This document shows, piece after piece, positions 1 to 8,657 of a stretch of DNA of 64,000 nucleotides. The position numbers and the translations under genes were made by a program. Location of the stretch: contig NZ_JADPKY010000170.1 of NCBI RefSeq assembly GCF_023074185.1, positions 186,001 to 250,000 of the forward strand. The letters are read 5' to 3'. The notes under the pieces were generated by a model that did no database searches, had not been told where the DNA came from, and saw nothing but the letters and a program-made list of their open reading frames with translations. This DNA is from Bradyrhizobium sp. 132. Its GTDB lineage: Bacteria > Pseudomonadota > Alphaproteobacteria > Rhizobiales > Xanthobacteraceae. Each line of letters opens with the position of its first letter. Position 1 is the stretch's first letter.

Positions 1-85
1 AATGTGTCGCCGTCGCAAGTGAAGAAAGGCATGTTTGTCATGGCGCGCGAGATTGAAGGAACGCGTGGGGAAATCAAGGTCCCCA

Positions 86-205
86 ATCCTCATGGTGAGG
101 AGGCGCGAAGCGTCGTCTCGAACCATGAAGGCCCGGCTCTTTCAGTTCGGCCTCTATCCTTCGAGACGCGCGAAGAGCGCGCTCCTCAGGATGAAGATCA
201 GGACG
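86..205. repeat. Dispersed palindromic repeat
   Basis: The segment has a left half with CTCATGGTGAGGAG and CGTCTCGAACCATGAAGG and a right half with CCTTCGAGACGCGC and GCTCCTCAGGATGA, so the two ends are imperfect inverted copies. I recognise this as a common intergenic repeat type of Bradyrhizobium-like genomes from memory, not from a search. It overlaps the 3' end of queG slightly. Bases 1-85 hold no gene I can support. Confidence 0.6.
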
Positions 206-1373
206 CGGCCCGCCACTCCTCGCGTACGCTGTCATCGCGCTCGCTCGCGATTGCAGCTGCCCTCATTGCAGCGAACCCTGCATCTGACAACAACTGCCTC
301 AGCGCCCACACCGCAGCCCCCCGCACCAGCGGGCTCGCATCATCCAGCAATCGCCGCGCCTCGTCCGCCAGTGCCGGATCGCCGGAGTTGCCGATCGCGA
401 TCAGCACGTTCCGCAAAAAACGATCGCGGCCGATACGCTTGACCGGCGACTTCTTGAACAGCGCGCGAAACGAAGCGTCATCGAGCCGGGTGAGTTCGGC
501 GAGACCTGGCGCGCGCAATTCGTCACGCGCCGCGAGCTTTGCCTCGCGACCCTCCTGCGCGAACTTGTTCCAGGGACAGGCGGCGAGGCAATCGTCGCAG
601 CCATAGATGCGGTTGCCGATCGCCTTGCGAAACTCGCGCGGGATCGGTCCCTTGTTCTCGATGGTGAGGTATGAGATGCAGCGCCGCGCATCGAGCTTAT
701 AGGGCGCGGGGAAGGCCGCGGTCGGGCAGATGTCGAGACACGCCCGGCACGAGCCGCAATGATCGATGTCGGCGTCGTCGCGCGGCAGCTCCAGCGTGGT
801 GTAGATCGCGCCGAGAAACAGCCACGAGCCGAATTCGCGCGAGACCAGATTGGTGTGCTTGCCCTGCCAGCCGAGATGCGCAGCTTGCGCCAGCGGCTTC
901 TCCATCACGGCGGCAGTGTCGACGAACACTTTCACGTCGGACGGTGCGGTCGCAACCAGCCATCGCGCCAGCGCCTTCAGGCGTTTCTTGATGAGGTCGT
1001 GATAGTCGTCGCCCTGCGCATAGACCGAAATCGCCGCGCGCGTGCGTTGTTCGAGGATCGCGAGCGGATCCTGGTCGGGGCCGTAATTGACGCCGAGCAT
1101 GATGACGCTGCGCACGTCCTGCCACAGCCCGCGCGGATCGACCCGGCGCTCCGGCTGCGCGGCGAGCCAGTCCATGTCGCCATGGCCGCCCGATGCGATG
1201 AATTCGAGAAAATGTTTTCCGGCGCTGTCGATCGTGCCCGGTTCAGTGACGCCGATGCAGTCGAAGCCGAGCGCGCGTGCCTCGTTTGCAAGCGCCGTCT
1301 TCAGTTCGGTCGGATCGGAGTTCAGAAGTCGAGGTCCACGTAGGTCCGCGACGCCGGCACGCCCGCCAGCCAT
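198..1373 (-). CDS. queG: Epoxyqueuosine reductase QueG
   Basis: Catalyses the last step of queuosine synthesis in tRNA, reducing epoxyqueuosine with cobalamin and two 4Fe-4S clusters in the cytoplasm. The ferredoxin-like part shows CGSCRACLDICP followed by CDDCLAACPWNKFA, the two cluster motifs of the family, and the C-terminus looks like the HEAT-like extension (LADEARRLLDDASPLVRGAAVWAL). The start is uncertain: the open frame runs to 1451, an ATG lies at 1373, and homology-like sequence begins only at a CTG near 1325 (NSDPTELKTAL). The 5' end therefore overlaps or abuts the end of the upstream GST gene, and the two probably form one transcript. Confidence 0.9.
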   Translation of the reverse strand: MAGGRAGVADLRGPRLLNSDPTELKTALANEARALGFDCIGVTEPGTIDSAGKHFLEFIASGGHGDMDWLAAQPERRVDPRGLWQDVRSVIMLGVNYGPDQDPLAILEQRTRAAISVYAQGDDYHDLIKKRLKALARWLVATAPSDVKVFVDTAAVMEKPLAQAAHLGWQGKHTNLVSREFGSWLFLGAIYTTLELPRDDADIDHCGSCRACLDICPTAAFPAPYKLDARRCISYLTIENKGPIPREFRKAIGNRIYGCDDCLAACPWNKFAQEGREAKLAARDELRAPGLAELTRLDDASFRALFKKSPVKRIGRDRFLRNVLIAIGNSGDPALADEARRLLDDASPLVRGAAVWALRQLLSDAGFAAMRAAAIASERDDSVREEWRAAS

Positions 1374-2014
1374 TCGCTCAGCAGCGGACGGAACGACGGG
1401 CGGGATTTCACCCGCGCGTACCACGCCTTTGCTGCGTCGTCCTCGCTCCATGGCACGTCGCCCAGATAGTCGATCGCCGAGAGGTGCGCCGCGGCGGCGA
1501 GATCCGCGTAACTGAGCCGGTCGCCGGCGAGGAAATTACGCGTCTGCGCCAGCCAGCCGATATAGGCCAGATGATAGCGCACATTTGCCTTCGCGGCGCG
1601 CATCACGTCGGCCGAAGGCGGGCCGCCGCCATTGTCCTCGCTCATGAAGCGCTTGTAGATGCGCTCGGTGACGAGCGGGTGGGAGACCTCCTCGAAGAAT
1701 TTTTCGTTGAACCAGGCCATCAGCCGGCGCACCTCGACGCGCTCGCCGATCGTGTCCGGCATCAGGCGCTTGGGTCCCATCTCGGCGCCATAGGCCTCGT
1801 CGACATATTCTGCGACGATCGCCGCGCCCGGGATGGGCGGCTGCTCGTTGTCCACCAGGACGGGCGTCGTGCCCGCCGCATTGAGCAGCAGAAATGCCTC
1901 GCGCCGCTCCCAGCTGCGCTCTTCAACCAGCTTCAGCTCAAGCCCGTATTCCCCCGCGATCAGGCGGATGAAGCGCGAATGCGGACAGAACGGATGATGA
2001 AACAGCGTGAACAT
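1322..2014 (-). CDS. Glutathione S-transferase family protein
   Basis: A 230-aa cytosolic GST-fold protein. The N-terminal thioredoxin-like domain begins MFTLFHHPFCPHSRFIR, with the CPHS site typical of the family, followed by the cis-proline region GTTPVLVD and the GAAIVAEYVDE glutathione-binding stretch. The C-terminal half is all-helical and contains LSYADLAAAAHLSAIDYLGD, matching the usual N-capping/hydrophobic staple region. Substrate is not predictable. It lies directly upstream of queG in the same direction, its stop codon touching the probable queG start. Confidence 0.85.
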   Translation of the reverse strand: MFTLFHHPFCPHSRFIRLIAGEYGLELKLVEERSWERREAFLLLNAAGTTPVLVDNEQPPIPGAAIVAEYVDEAYGAEMGPKRLMPDTIGERVEVRRLMAWFNEKFFEEVSHPLVTERIYKRFMSEDNGGGPPSADVMRAAKANVRYHLAYIGWLAQTRNFLAGDRLSYADLAAAAHLSAIDYLGDVPWSEDDAAKAWYARVKSRPSFRPLLSEWLAGVPASRTYVDLDF

Positions 2015-2183
2015 GAAGCCTTTGACTATTTGATGGTGCTTAAGAATCCATCAATGTTTGTGCGGCGCCACACTAGTCATTCAAAACCGCGAAGCAAGGG
2101 CGTGACGCCGCATTTTGCGATTGCAGCAATGGGGCGGATGGGCGAGAAGAGCCCCGCTTTTCCAGCGGAAATGGACCGTAAAT

Positions 2184-2990
2184 ATGTCAGACGCAATACG
2201 GGCAGTGATCCTCGGCATCATCGAGGGTGTGACCGAGTTCCTTCCCGTGTCCTCGACCGGTCACCTGCTGCTTGCGGAGCGCTTCTTCCATCTCGGCGAG
2301 GGCGCGTTCTGGGATTCGTTTACGGTTCTGATCCAGCTCGGCGCGATCCTCGCGATCGTCGTGCTGTACTTCAAGAAATTGTGGGACGTCGCGATCGGCA
2401 TGTTCACGGGCGACGCCTATGCGCGCCGCTTCGTGATCGGCGTGCTGGTGGCGTTCCTGCCCGCTGTCGTCGTCGGTCTCGTCGCCGGCAAATACATCAA
2501 GAGCATGCTGTTCAATCCGTGGGTGGTGTGCTTCTCGCTGATCGTCGGCGGCGCCATCCTGCTCTGGGTCGACAAGCTCGATCTCAAGGCGCGCGAGCAT
2601 GACGCCACCCGGTTTCCGCTGCTGATGTATCTCTATATCGGCATCGCGCAGTGCATCGCGATGATCCCAGGCGTGTCGCGCTCCGGCGCCAGCATCGTCG
2701 CCGCAATGTTTTTGGGGGCCGACAAGCGCGCCGCGGCGGAATTTTCGTTCTTCCTCGCCATCCCCACCATGATCGGCGCGTTCGCCTACGATTTCTACAA
2801 GAACCGCTCCGAGATGACGATGGACCACATGGGCATCGTCGCGATCGGCTTCGTGGTATCGTTCGTCACCGCGATCATCGTGGTGAAGACGTTCCTGGAA
2901 TACGTCACCCGCCACGGTTTCGTGGTGTTCGCCTGGTGGCGCGTGATCGTCGGCACGCTCGGCCTGATCGCGCTGGCCATGGGGCGGTAA
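2184..2990 (+). CDS. uppP: Undecaprenyl-diphosphatase UppP/BacA
   Basis: Polytopic inner-membrane enzyme that dephosphorylates undecaprenyl pyrophosphate to recycle the lipid carrier for peptidoglycan and O-antigen; overexpression gives bacitracin resistance. The family motifs are present: IIEGVTEFLPVSSTGHLLLAE near the N-terminus and PGVSRSGASIVAAMFLG in the middle. From the ATG at 2184 (MSDAIRAVILG) the protein has 268 aa, the usual family length; the frame is open further upstream but the extra 23 residues do not look like UppP. Confidence 0.95.
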   Translation: MSDAIRAVILGIIEGVTEFLPVSSTGHLLLAERFFHLGEGAFWDSFTVLIQLGAILAIVVLYFKKLWDVAIGMFTGDAYARRFVIGVLVAFLPAVVVGLVAGKYIKSMLFNPWVVCFSLIVGGAILLWVDKLDLKAREHDATRFPLLMYLYIGIAQCIAMIPGVSRSGASIVAAMFLGADKRAAAEFSFFLAIPTMIGAFAYDFYKNRSEMTMDHMGIVAIGFVVSFVTAIIVVKTFLEYVTRHGFVVFAWWRVIVGTLGLIALAMGR

Positions 2991-3030
2991 GCCCGAACTT
3001 CAAACAACTGCAGCCTGAACGTTGAATCTC

Positions 3031-3120
3031 GTCGTGCCCGGCCTTGTGCCGGGCATCCACGTTCTTGGCGACCATCAAGGAAAGACGTGGATGGCCGGGA
3101 CAAGCGCGGCCATGACGGCG
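3031..3120. repeat. Dispersed palindromic repeat
   Basis: Two inverted halves: GTGCCGGGCATCCACG on the left and CGTGGATGGCCGGGACAAG on the right. It sits between the convergent uppP and epimerase genes. A degenerate relative of the same repeat is at 41510-41613. It may act as a bidirectional terminator or simply be a REP-like element. Confidence 0.7.
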
Positions 3121-3125
3121 GATGG

Positions 3126-4091
3126 TTACGCGCTCTTGCGCTGGAATTGCCCGGCGGCGCGGAAACGCCAGAGATATTGCGGGGCGATCGCCTCGAGCGA
3201 GTCGGCCGTGATGCCAAGGCCCTCCAGCGTCAGGCCGGCGGCCTTCGCCGCATCCGACACGACATTGTCGCGCGCGAGCAGCGTGACCTGGTCCGGCGTC
3301 AGCTTCAACGCGCCGGGCGCGAATTGCAGGAAATTGGCCTGGAAGCGGGCCAGCCCGAACGGCAGCGGCACCAGCATCGGCTTGCGATCGGCGATCTTGA
3401 GGATGGCCTCGATGATCTCGCGCATGGTCAGCACGTCCGGCCCGCCGAGTTCGTAGGTCGCGCCCGCCTTGGCCTTGCCGTCGACGGCATCCGCGATCCC
3501 GGTGGCGACGTCGCCGACATAGACCGGCTGCATCCTAGTCTCGCCGCCGATCAGCGGCAGCACCGGCGACATCCGGGCCAGTGCCGCGAAGCGGTTGGTG
3601 AACTGGTCCTCGGGGCCGAACATCACGGAGGGACGGAAGATCGTCGCCGACGGCACCGCGGCCAACACCGCGGCTTCGCCGGCCGCCTTGGCCTTGGCGT
3701 AGCGCGAGGGCGATTCAGCGTCGGCGCCGATCGCCGAGACATGGATCAGGCGTGCCCCCGCGGCCGCGGCCGCCTTGGCGACGGTCTCGGCGCCCTTGGC
3801 CTGGACGGCATCGAAGTTCTGCGCGCCACCCTCGGCGAGGATGCCGACCAGATTGATCACGACCTGCGAATCACGCAGCGCCGCCTCGACCGAGGCCGGA
3901 TAGCGCAAGTTCGCTTGAACGGTGTGAACCTGCCCGACCTTGCCCGACGGCTGGAGGTAGCCGGCCAGCTCCGGCCGCCGCACCGCGACCCGGATACGGT
4001 AGTCGCGCCGGCACAGCGCGCGGACGACATTCCGGCCCAAAAACCCCGATCCGCCGAAAACCGTGACGAGAGTTTCCAGATTCGATGCCAT
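3126..4091 (-). CDS. NDUFA9-like NAD(P)-binding epimerase-family protein
   Basis: A 321-aa atypical short-chain dehydrogenase. The N-terminal Rossmann motif is TVFGGSGFLGRNVV, followed by the RVAVRRPE strand and an atypical-SDR core (INLVGILAEGG, HVSAIGADAESPSRYAKAKAAGE with the YxxxK pair). This combination is typical of the complex I NDUFA9-related group in alphaproteobacteria, thought to be an assembly or accessory factor of NADH dehydrogenase; that role is family knowledge, not visible here. It is convergent with uppP and is the last core gene before tRNA-Leu. Confidence 0.85.
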   Translation of the reverse strand: MASNLETLVTVFGGSGFLGRNVVRALCRRDYRIRVAVRRPELAGYLQPSGKVGQVHTVQANLRYPASVEAALRDSQVVINLVGILAEGGAQNFDAVQAKGAETVAKAAAAAGARLIHVSAIGADAESPSRYAKAKAAGEAAVLAAVPSATIFRPSVMFGPEDQFTNRFAALARMSPVLPLIGGETRMQPVYVGDVATGIADAVDGKAKAGATYELGGPDVLTMREIIEAILKIADRKPMLVPLPFGLARFQANFLQFAPGALKLTPDQVTLLARDNVVSDAAKAAGLTLEGLGITADSLEAIAPQYLWRFRAAGQFQRKSA

Positions 4092-4242
4092 GGAGGTCCA
4101 TTCCTGCAGGAAGAGTGCGTGTTATCAGGCTTGTATCGGGCCGGTTTGCGATGCGCAATCCGCATCCGGAAGCGGGGTTCAAGCATGAATTGACAACCGC
4201 GTCACCGAACCGTAGTAACCGCCTCCGTGCCCTAAACGGCAT

Positions 4243-4312
<70 letters not shown>

Positions 4313-4329
<17 letters not shown>

Positions 4330-4416
4330 TACGATTCTGGATATGAAGTAAATCCAGATACATAAGCCCAATCAGAGTGTTGCGTTGGCCCCGACTGTGT
4401 AACAATGGGGTGTAAC
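4313..4416 (+). other. attL: tRNA core plus integrase arm repeats
   Basis: The core TCCTTTCCTGGGCACCA (4313-4329) is the tRNA 3' end. Downstream, GTGTAACAatggGGTGTAACA at 4397-4416 is a tandem pair of GTGTAACA. The same octamer occurs 60-70 bp from the att cores at 24822 and, in inverted orientation, at 37127, so I infer that it is the arm-type binding site of the integrase. Confidence 0.6.
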
Positions 4417-4441
4417 ATTGCTGTTCAGGGTTGTTCGGCCG

Positions 4442-6076
4442 ATGCGCCGGGTTGGGTCTCGTTTTTCTCTTTTCGTGCAGCGCATTCCGGCTGACGTCCG
4501 GGCCAAAGCGGTCGGCATCGAGCTGGCGATTCCGCTTGGTAATGGCTTCGTCTTCGTGACGCTTAGCGAGGGCGCTCAGGCCGTCCGGTTCTCCCTTCGC
4601 ACTACGGAACCTAGCGAGGTCAAGACCCGTCAGGCGCTCGCTGCGGCCTATCTGGAAACCGTCTGGGCGGCACTCCGCAACGACGCTCCAGTGCATCTGA
4701 CCCACCGGCAGGCGACGGCCTTGGCAGGCGAACTCTATCGCGTCTGGGCCGACAGCGAGAACCGCGCCCGGAGTGTCGCCATGGTCCACACGCCCGGAAT
4801 CGGCTGGGCGCCCGACACGGAGAGCCATGAGGAGCAGGAGGCCCACTGGGCAGCCGTAACGGAGATGTGGGAGAGGATCGGCGGCGACGGCGAGGCCAAG
4901 AAATTAGAGAAGGCGCTCGGGCCCATCGTGGACCGCCTCTTGCTGACCAAAGGCATCCGCCGCGTGGACAGCGAATCGCGTGCGCTCTTGCTCACCGCCT
5001 TTTGGATGGCGCTGCGTGACGCCTTCGCGAGCCGCCAGCGGAATGCGGGTGGCGACTATTCGCTCGACCCCAAGGCCGCTCGCTTTCCCGAGTGGCAGGC
5101 CCCGGCAGATGCGCCGAAGGAAAAGCCAAAGCGAGGCACCTCCAAGAATTCCCTTACTGCCCTCGTTGAGGATTGGTGGAAGGAAGCCAAGCGGGCGGGC
5201 CGCAAGCAGAGCACCTATGAGAGCTATCGCAACTCGATGGCGCGCCTCGTGACATTTCTGAAGCACGACTCTGCGAGCCGGGTGACGCCGGAGGACATAG
5301 TTCGCTTCAAGGACTATCGCGTGCAAAGCGGCGTGAGCCCGAAGACGGTGAAGGATAGCGACCTCGCTGGGATAAAGACGGTGTTCGGCTGGGCGGTGGT
5401 CAATCGGCGGCTGTCCAGTAATCCGGCCGAGGGGATCACCATCAAGGTCGGCAAGTCGCGCAAGCTCCGGTCCAAAGGGTTCTATGATTCGGAAGCCATC
5501 GCCATCCTGAAGCACGCCCGCGAGTTCGTGCCCGGCCGGGAAGCCCCGAAGCTTGCGGCGGCCAAGCGGTGGGTACCATGGCTGTGTGCCTTCACGGGTG
5601 GTCGCGTGGGCGAGATGATCCAGATTCGAAAGGAGGACCTTCGGCGCGAAGGCAAGCTCTGGGTGCTGCACGTGACGCCCGAGGCGGGGCCGGTGAAGAC
5701 GGATGAAGCGCGTGATGTCGTTCTCCATCGGCAAGTCATCGAGGAAGGCTTCTTGGCGTTCTTTGAGAAATCGAAGGGCGGCTATCTGTTTATTGACCCT
5801 AGGGCCGGTGAGCTAGGGGTGCGCAACGCGGTGAAGACGGCGCGGAACAAGGTCAATGAATTTGTGCGCGAGGTGGTGAAAGACAAGAACGTTGATCCAA
5901 GCCACGGCTGGCGACATCGCTTCAAGACAGTCGGAATCGATCAGGGCGTTGAGATGCGCGTGCTGGACGCCATTCAGGGGCATGCGCCGCGGAATGTCTC
6001 AGAGGGGTATGGAGACGTGACCGTCAAGGCGAAGGCGAACGCTATCGCTCGGTTTCCAGCCATCGATGTCGCATGA
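4442..6076 (+). CDS. Tyrosine recombinase (island integrase)
   Basis: Site-specific recombinase that would insert and excise the island at tRNA-Leu. The N-terminal part contains RFSLRTTEPSEVKTR and LTHRQATALAGELYRVW; a SAM-like core-binding domain lies around residues 235-320 (SLTALVEDWWKEAKRAGRKQ), then the catalytic domain with Arg in CAFTGGRVGEM, the HGWRHRFK box, GHAPR and the nucleophile Tyr in SEGYGDVT. Length is 544 aa from the ATG at 4442; an in-frame TTG at 4418 would add 8 residues. A related but truncated integrase lies at 24933, just beyond the right border. Confidence 0.93.
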   Translation: MRRVGSRFSLFVQRIPADVRAKAVGIELAIPLGNGFVFVTLSEGAQAVRFSLRTTEPSEVKTRQALAAAYLETVWAALRNDAPVHLTHRQATALAGELYRVWADSENRARSVAMVHTPGIGWAPDTESHEEQEAHWAAVTEMWERIGGDGEAKKLEKALGPIVDRLLLTKGIRRVDSESRALLLTAFWMALRDAFASRQRNAGGDYSLDPKAARFPEWQAPADAPKEKPKRGTSKNSLTALVEDWWKEAKRAGRKQSTYESYRNSMARLVTFLKHDSASRVTPEDIVRFKDYRVQSGVSPKTVKDSDLAGIKTVFGWAVVNRRLSSNPAEGITIKVGKSRKLRSKGFYDSEAIAILKHAREFVPGREAPKLAAAKRWVPWLCAFTGGRVGEMIQIRKEDLRREGKLWVLHVTPEAGPVKTDEARDVVLHRQVIEEGFLAFFEKSKGGYLFIDPRAGELGVRNAVKTARNKVNEFVREVVKDKNVDPSHGWRHRFKTVGIDQGVEMRVLDAIQGHAPRNVSEGYGDVTVKAKANAIARFPAIDVA

Positions 6077-6195
6077 GCCACCACCCGGATTATGGCGTGG
6101 CTGGCTCGCTGACATCTAGGTGGATCTGCCAACCAGTTACACGATCGAGCGCGGAAATCTCCTCACCTTAGGCCCAATGCCCCCGTGCTTCATAG

Positions 6196-7362
6196 CTAGG
6201 TAGGCCTCGAAGCGATCCAGTCCACCAGTGCTGGGACGCAGCCCGGATGCTCATAGATGTAATGGCGCAGGATCCGCTTTGCTGCACCATCCTGTCGAAG
6301 GGTTACAATATCAACCCCTTGGCCATCCGGCGCTGAGTGAGCACTCACCTCGCAGTTCACTCCGGCAAGTGCCAGTTCGCGCCCACAAAAAGCGCGAAAA
6401 GCGGCAGCGAGAACCACCAGGAGAAAAACTAAGAAGGGAAGAAGGCCAAGGTAAGCAAACATGTAGACTTGTTCAAGCTCACGTAAATACAGTCTTGTTT
6501 TCGTCTCGATCGGCAATTGAGTGGCTGCGAATATCAAACACAACGGTAGTGCAAGCCATATTAGATTGTTTGGTCGAAAGGCTCCAATTAAGGAGAGCGC
6601 CAGTGAGGCCAGCCTAGTCCCGATTGCACCAGTCGTTATGGTCAGTGTCGCTTCATCATCTATTGCTCGAACCACAAGCCTGCGGGCGCCAAGATGCGAA
6701 GCGTCCACTTGCGAAGATATTCTTTCGATCAGTTCAATTTGTGCGGCCGACTTCCGCAGTATCCACGAGCAAACAAGAATTGATGCGACGATCCCCAAGA
6801 CGACCGCTCCTATTGCAGCAATGATATTAGGAATGTGCAGCCCCGGGTTCCGCCGCAAATGCGGTAAGAAGTAGTCCACCGTAATGTTGAACAGGGCCAC
6901 AACTACGATAAACGAGAAAAAATACAGCGTATACAATGCGCGGGATTGAGCTGGGGTAAGCTCTGTTTTGAACACTTCGAGGAAGGGGGTCGCAAGACTA
7001 GCCGTGTATATTCTGTCAAGATTCGTAGTATGGCTAAGTGCATGCGATATGACGTTCCCCCCGTGGCTATGCCCTAAGAGAAGGATTGGAACGTTCGGAA
7101 ACTGTTTCGCTCGCAGATCTATGGCCTCAGCAAGTTTCTTAGCTGCAAATTCCCGTCCTTTAAAGGAATTCGCACCCGACCATTTAATAAAACTTGCCTG
7201 GACCTCAATCCCGCGTTCATTCAGCTGACTCACTAAATCATTATGAAAGCCGGATCCCGGTTCGTACCAGCGAGGTTGTCGATGTATCAGAGCTCGTGAA
7301 CTGGGAAAAATGCCACGGCCCCAGGTACCGTGGATCATTATAATGAAGAGCTCTCGCAACAT
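6196..7362 (-). CDS. Membrane-associated alpha/beta-hydrolase (lipase-like)
   Basis: The first 130 residues look like an alpha/beta-hydrolase: strand FIIMIHGTWG near the start, then PILLLGHSHGGNVISHALSH, a GxSxG nucleophile elbow. The rest contains several hydrophobic segments (around TLYFFSFIVVVALFNITV, IIAAIGAVVLGIVASILVCSWIL and a C-terminal FLVFLLVVLAAAF stretch), so the enzyme is probably anchored in the inner membrane. The Asp/His partners cannot be assigned with confidence; the C-terminal DIVTLRQDGAAKRILRHYIYEHPG could supply the His. The role within the island is unknown; phospholipase-type effectors occur in defence loci, but nothing here links it to a sensor. Confidence 0.6.
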   Translation of the reverse strand: MLRELFIIMIHGTWGRGIFPSSRALIHRQPRWYEPGSGFHNDLVSQLNERGIEVQASFIKWSGANSFKGREFAAKKLAEAIDLRAKQFPNVPILLLGHSHGGNVISHALSHTTNLDRIYTASLATPFLEVFKTELTPAQSRALYTLYFFSFIVVVALFNITVDYFLPHLRRNPGLHIPNIIAAIGAVVLGIVASILVCSWILRKSAAQIELIERISSQVDASHLGARRLVVRAIDDEATLTITTGAIGTRLASLALSLIGAFRPNNLIWLALPLCLIFAATQLPIETKTRLYLRELEQVYMFAYLGLLPFLVFLLVVLAAAFRAFCGRELALAGVNCEVSAHSAPDGQGVDIVTLRQDGAAKRILRHYIYEHPGCVPALVDWIASRPT

Positions 7363-7505
7363 GGCGCACTCCTCGTCCCGTCATAAGGAGTGTAGAATGC
7401 CAAGATTGCATGTCGGCAGCAAGTGTCGGTGAGGTCGCAAGGCAGCGTCGTATATTAAGCGGAGAGAGTCTGGCTTGTACCCGTAAGCCGAGATCGGTTT
7501 ATCTT

Positions 7506-7934
7506 CTAGCGTGTGCTCGCATATTTGGTCGCTGCCGCTTTGCAGGCTGCTATTTTTGAGCAGGCCAGCACGGCGCCGTCCCGCAGGGCATTCTCATAGG
7601 AATCGTCTTTGTGGTTCGCGTGAAGATAGGCCCCGAGCAAGGCCGCAGCGACCAAGACCACGACGTAACGGGCCCGCTCCAAAATGAGCCGAGCCTTGGG
7701 GTTCTTCTCAATGCGGGTGACCGTCACCAAGAAAATGGCCGGTGTGCTCACGAGAAGGATGACAACTTGGATGCTGCCCGGCTCGATGTCCAGCCGGTTG
7801 AGAACCTCATGTTCGAGCCAAAGGCAAAGCGCGATGAATCCCCAGATGGTGGCCCAGTAGCTGGCCATGTCGAAGAGGACCTTAATGGGGTCGTTTTCGC
7901 CCAACTTCGGGGCGTTGCTCTCGGTGCTGGACAT
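7506..7934 (-). CDS. Small membrane protein, function unknown
   Basis: A 142-aa protein from the ATG at 7934 (MSSTESNAPKLGENDP). It has hydrophobic segments YWATIWGFIALCLWLEHEVL, IQVVILLVSTPAIFLVTV and YVVVLVAAALLGAYLHA, so probably three membrane helices, and a short Cys-containing tail. The frame is open to 8129, but that would run into the divergent XRE gene and adds unconvincing sequence. The pairing with a divergent HTH gene suggests, without proof, that the HTH controls it. Confidence 0.5.
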   Translation of the reverse strand: MSSTESNAPKLGENDPIKVLFDMASYWATIWGFIALCLWLEHEVLNRLDIEPGSIQVVILLVSTPAIFLVTVTRIEKNPKARLILERARYVVVLVAAALLGAYLHANHKDDSYENALRDGAVLACSKIAACKAAATKYASTR

Positions 7935-8051
7935 TTGCGCGTTCCTCAACAGGTGGCTGACGCAATGTAGACGATAGTCATCATGGCTCAATGGGAAAAT
8001 GGGACTCATAGTCCGTAGACCCAAAGTCATCATGACGGCCTGCTTCCGTGG

Positions 8052-8288
8052 ATGGATGACGAGACAGGCATCGTTAACGTGGTGGCGGCGGCTGTGCGGC
8101 GGGCCCGGAAGGGGCTTGGTCTGTCCCAAGAGGATTTGGCCCTAGAGGCGGGGCTGGATCGGACCTACGTCAGTCAGGTGGAGCGGGGCGCCCGCAACTG
8201 CACCATCATCGTCCTCGCCCGCTTGGCGAAGGCCTTGAAGACGACCCCTGATAGGTTGCTTGTCCCCCAGCGGAAGGGGCGACCTTAA
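8052..8288 (+). CDS. XRE-family HTH regulator
   Basis: A 78-aa single-domain protein of the Cro/C1 type. The HTH is RRARKGLGLSQEDLALEAGLDRTYVSQVERGARN, with the SQEDLA and YVSQVERG helices typical of the family, followed by LARLAKALKTTPDRLL. It resembles the controller proteins of restriction-modification systems and small phage regulators. It is divergent from the small membrane protein at 7506-7934, and the 117-bp gap would hold both promoters. Confidence 0.85.
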   Translation: MDDETGIVNVVAAAVRRARKGLGLSQEDLALEAGLDRTYVSQVERGARNCTIIVLARLAKALKTTPDRLLVPQRKGRP

Positions 8289-8657
8289 TCCCTATTTCGT
8301 CCGGTGTTATGAGGGCGGTCACTTTCAACACGTGACCCCATCTCGCTTCCCATCACAAGGGCAGGGGCGATAGGGCCTGCTCGATGTAGGTCAAAGGATG
8401 AGGCTAGGTGGTGCCCATGGGAGGGGTGGTGGTCACTCACCCGAGCTTGGAGGTGAGCCTTCGGGTCGGTGAGGGTGACCCTAGAGGCCGCACTTAGGGG
8501 GCCATGAAGGAGGGTGGTGTCACCCTCCCAACTTGAGGGCAACTTAAAGACGGCACCGAGTTAAGCCTCAAAGTCTCCCCCCTTTAAGTTCCTCCCCTCT
8601 AGCTTCTTCCTCCTCCATTAGCGGAGGCGTAAGGCCCAATTTTGTCCCAAGTGGCTG
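8289..8657. other. Intergenic region rich in short inverted repeats
   Basis: No convincing gene. The stretch around 8400-8540 carries a dense set of GGTGA/TCACC motifs, for example GGTGGTCACTCACC, GGTGAGGGTGACC and the perfect palindromic arms of GGAGGGTGGTGTCACCCTCC. It lies just downstream of the PolA-like gene and could be a structured terminator, a protein-binding array or an origin-like region; I cannot decide between these. Confidence 0.35.

Noticed and set aside
1374..1451. Longer queG start at 1451
   Set aside because: The added sequence is a shadow of the GST gene and unlike QueG; ATG 1373 or a start near 1325 is more likely.
8285..8542. 85-aa minus-strand frame
   Set aside because: Composition follows the repeat-rich intergenic DNA and it overlaps the XRE stop; no support for translation.
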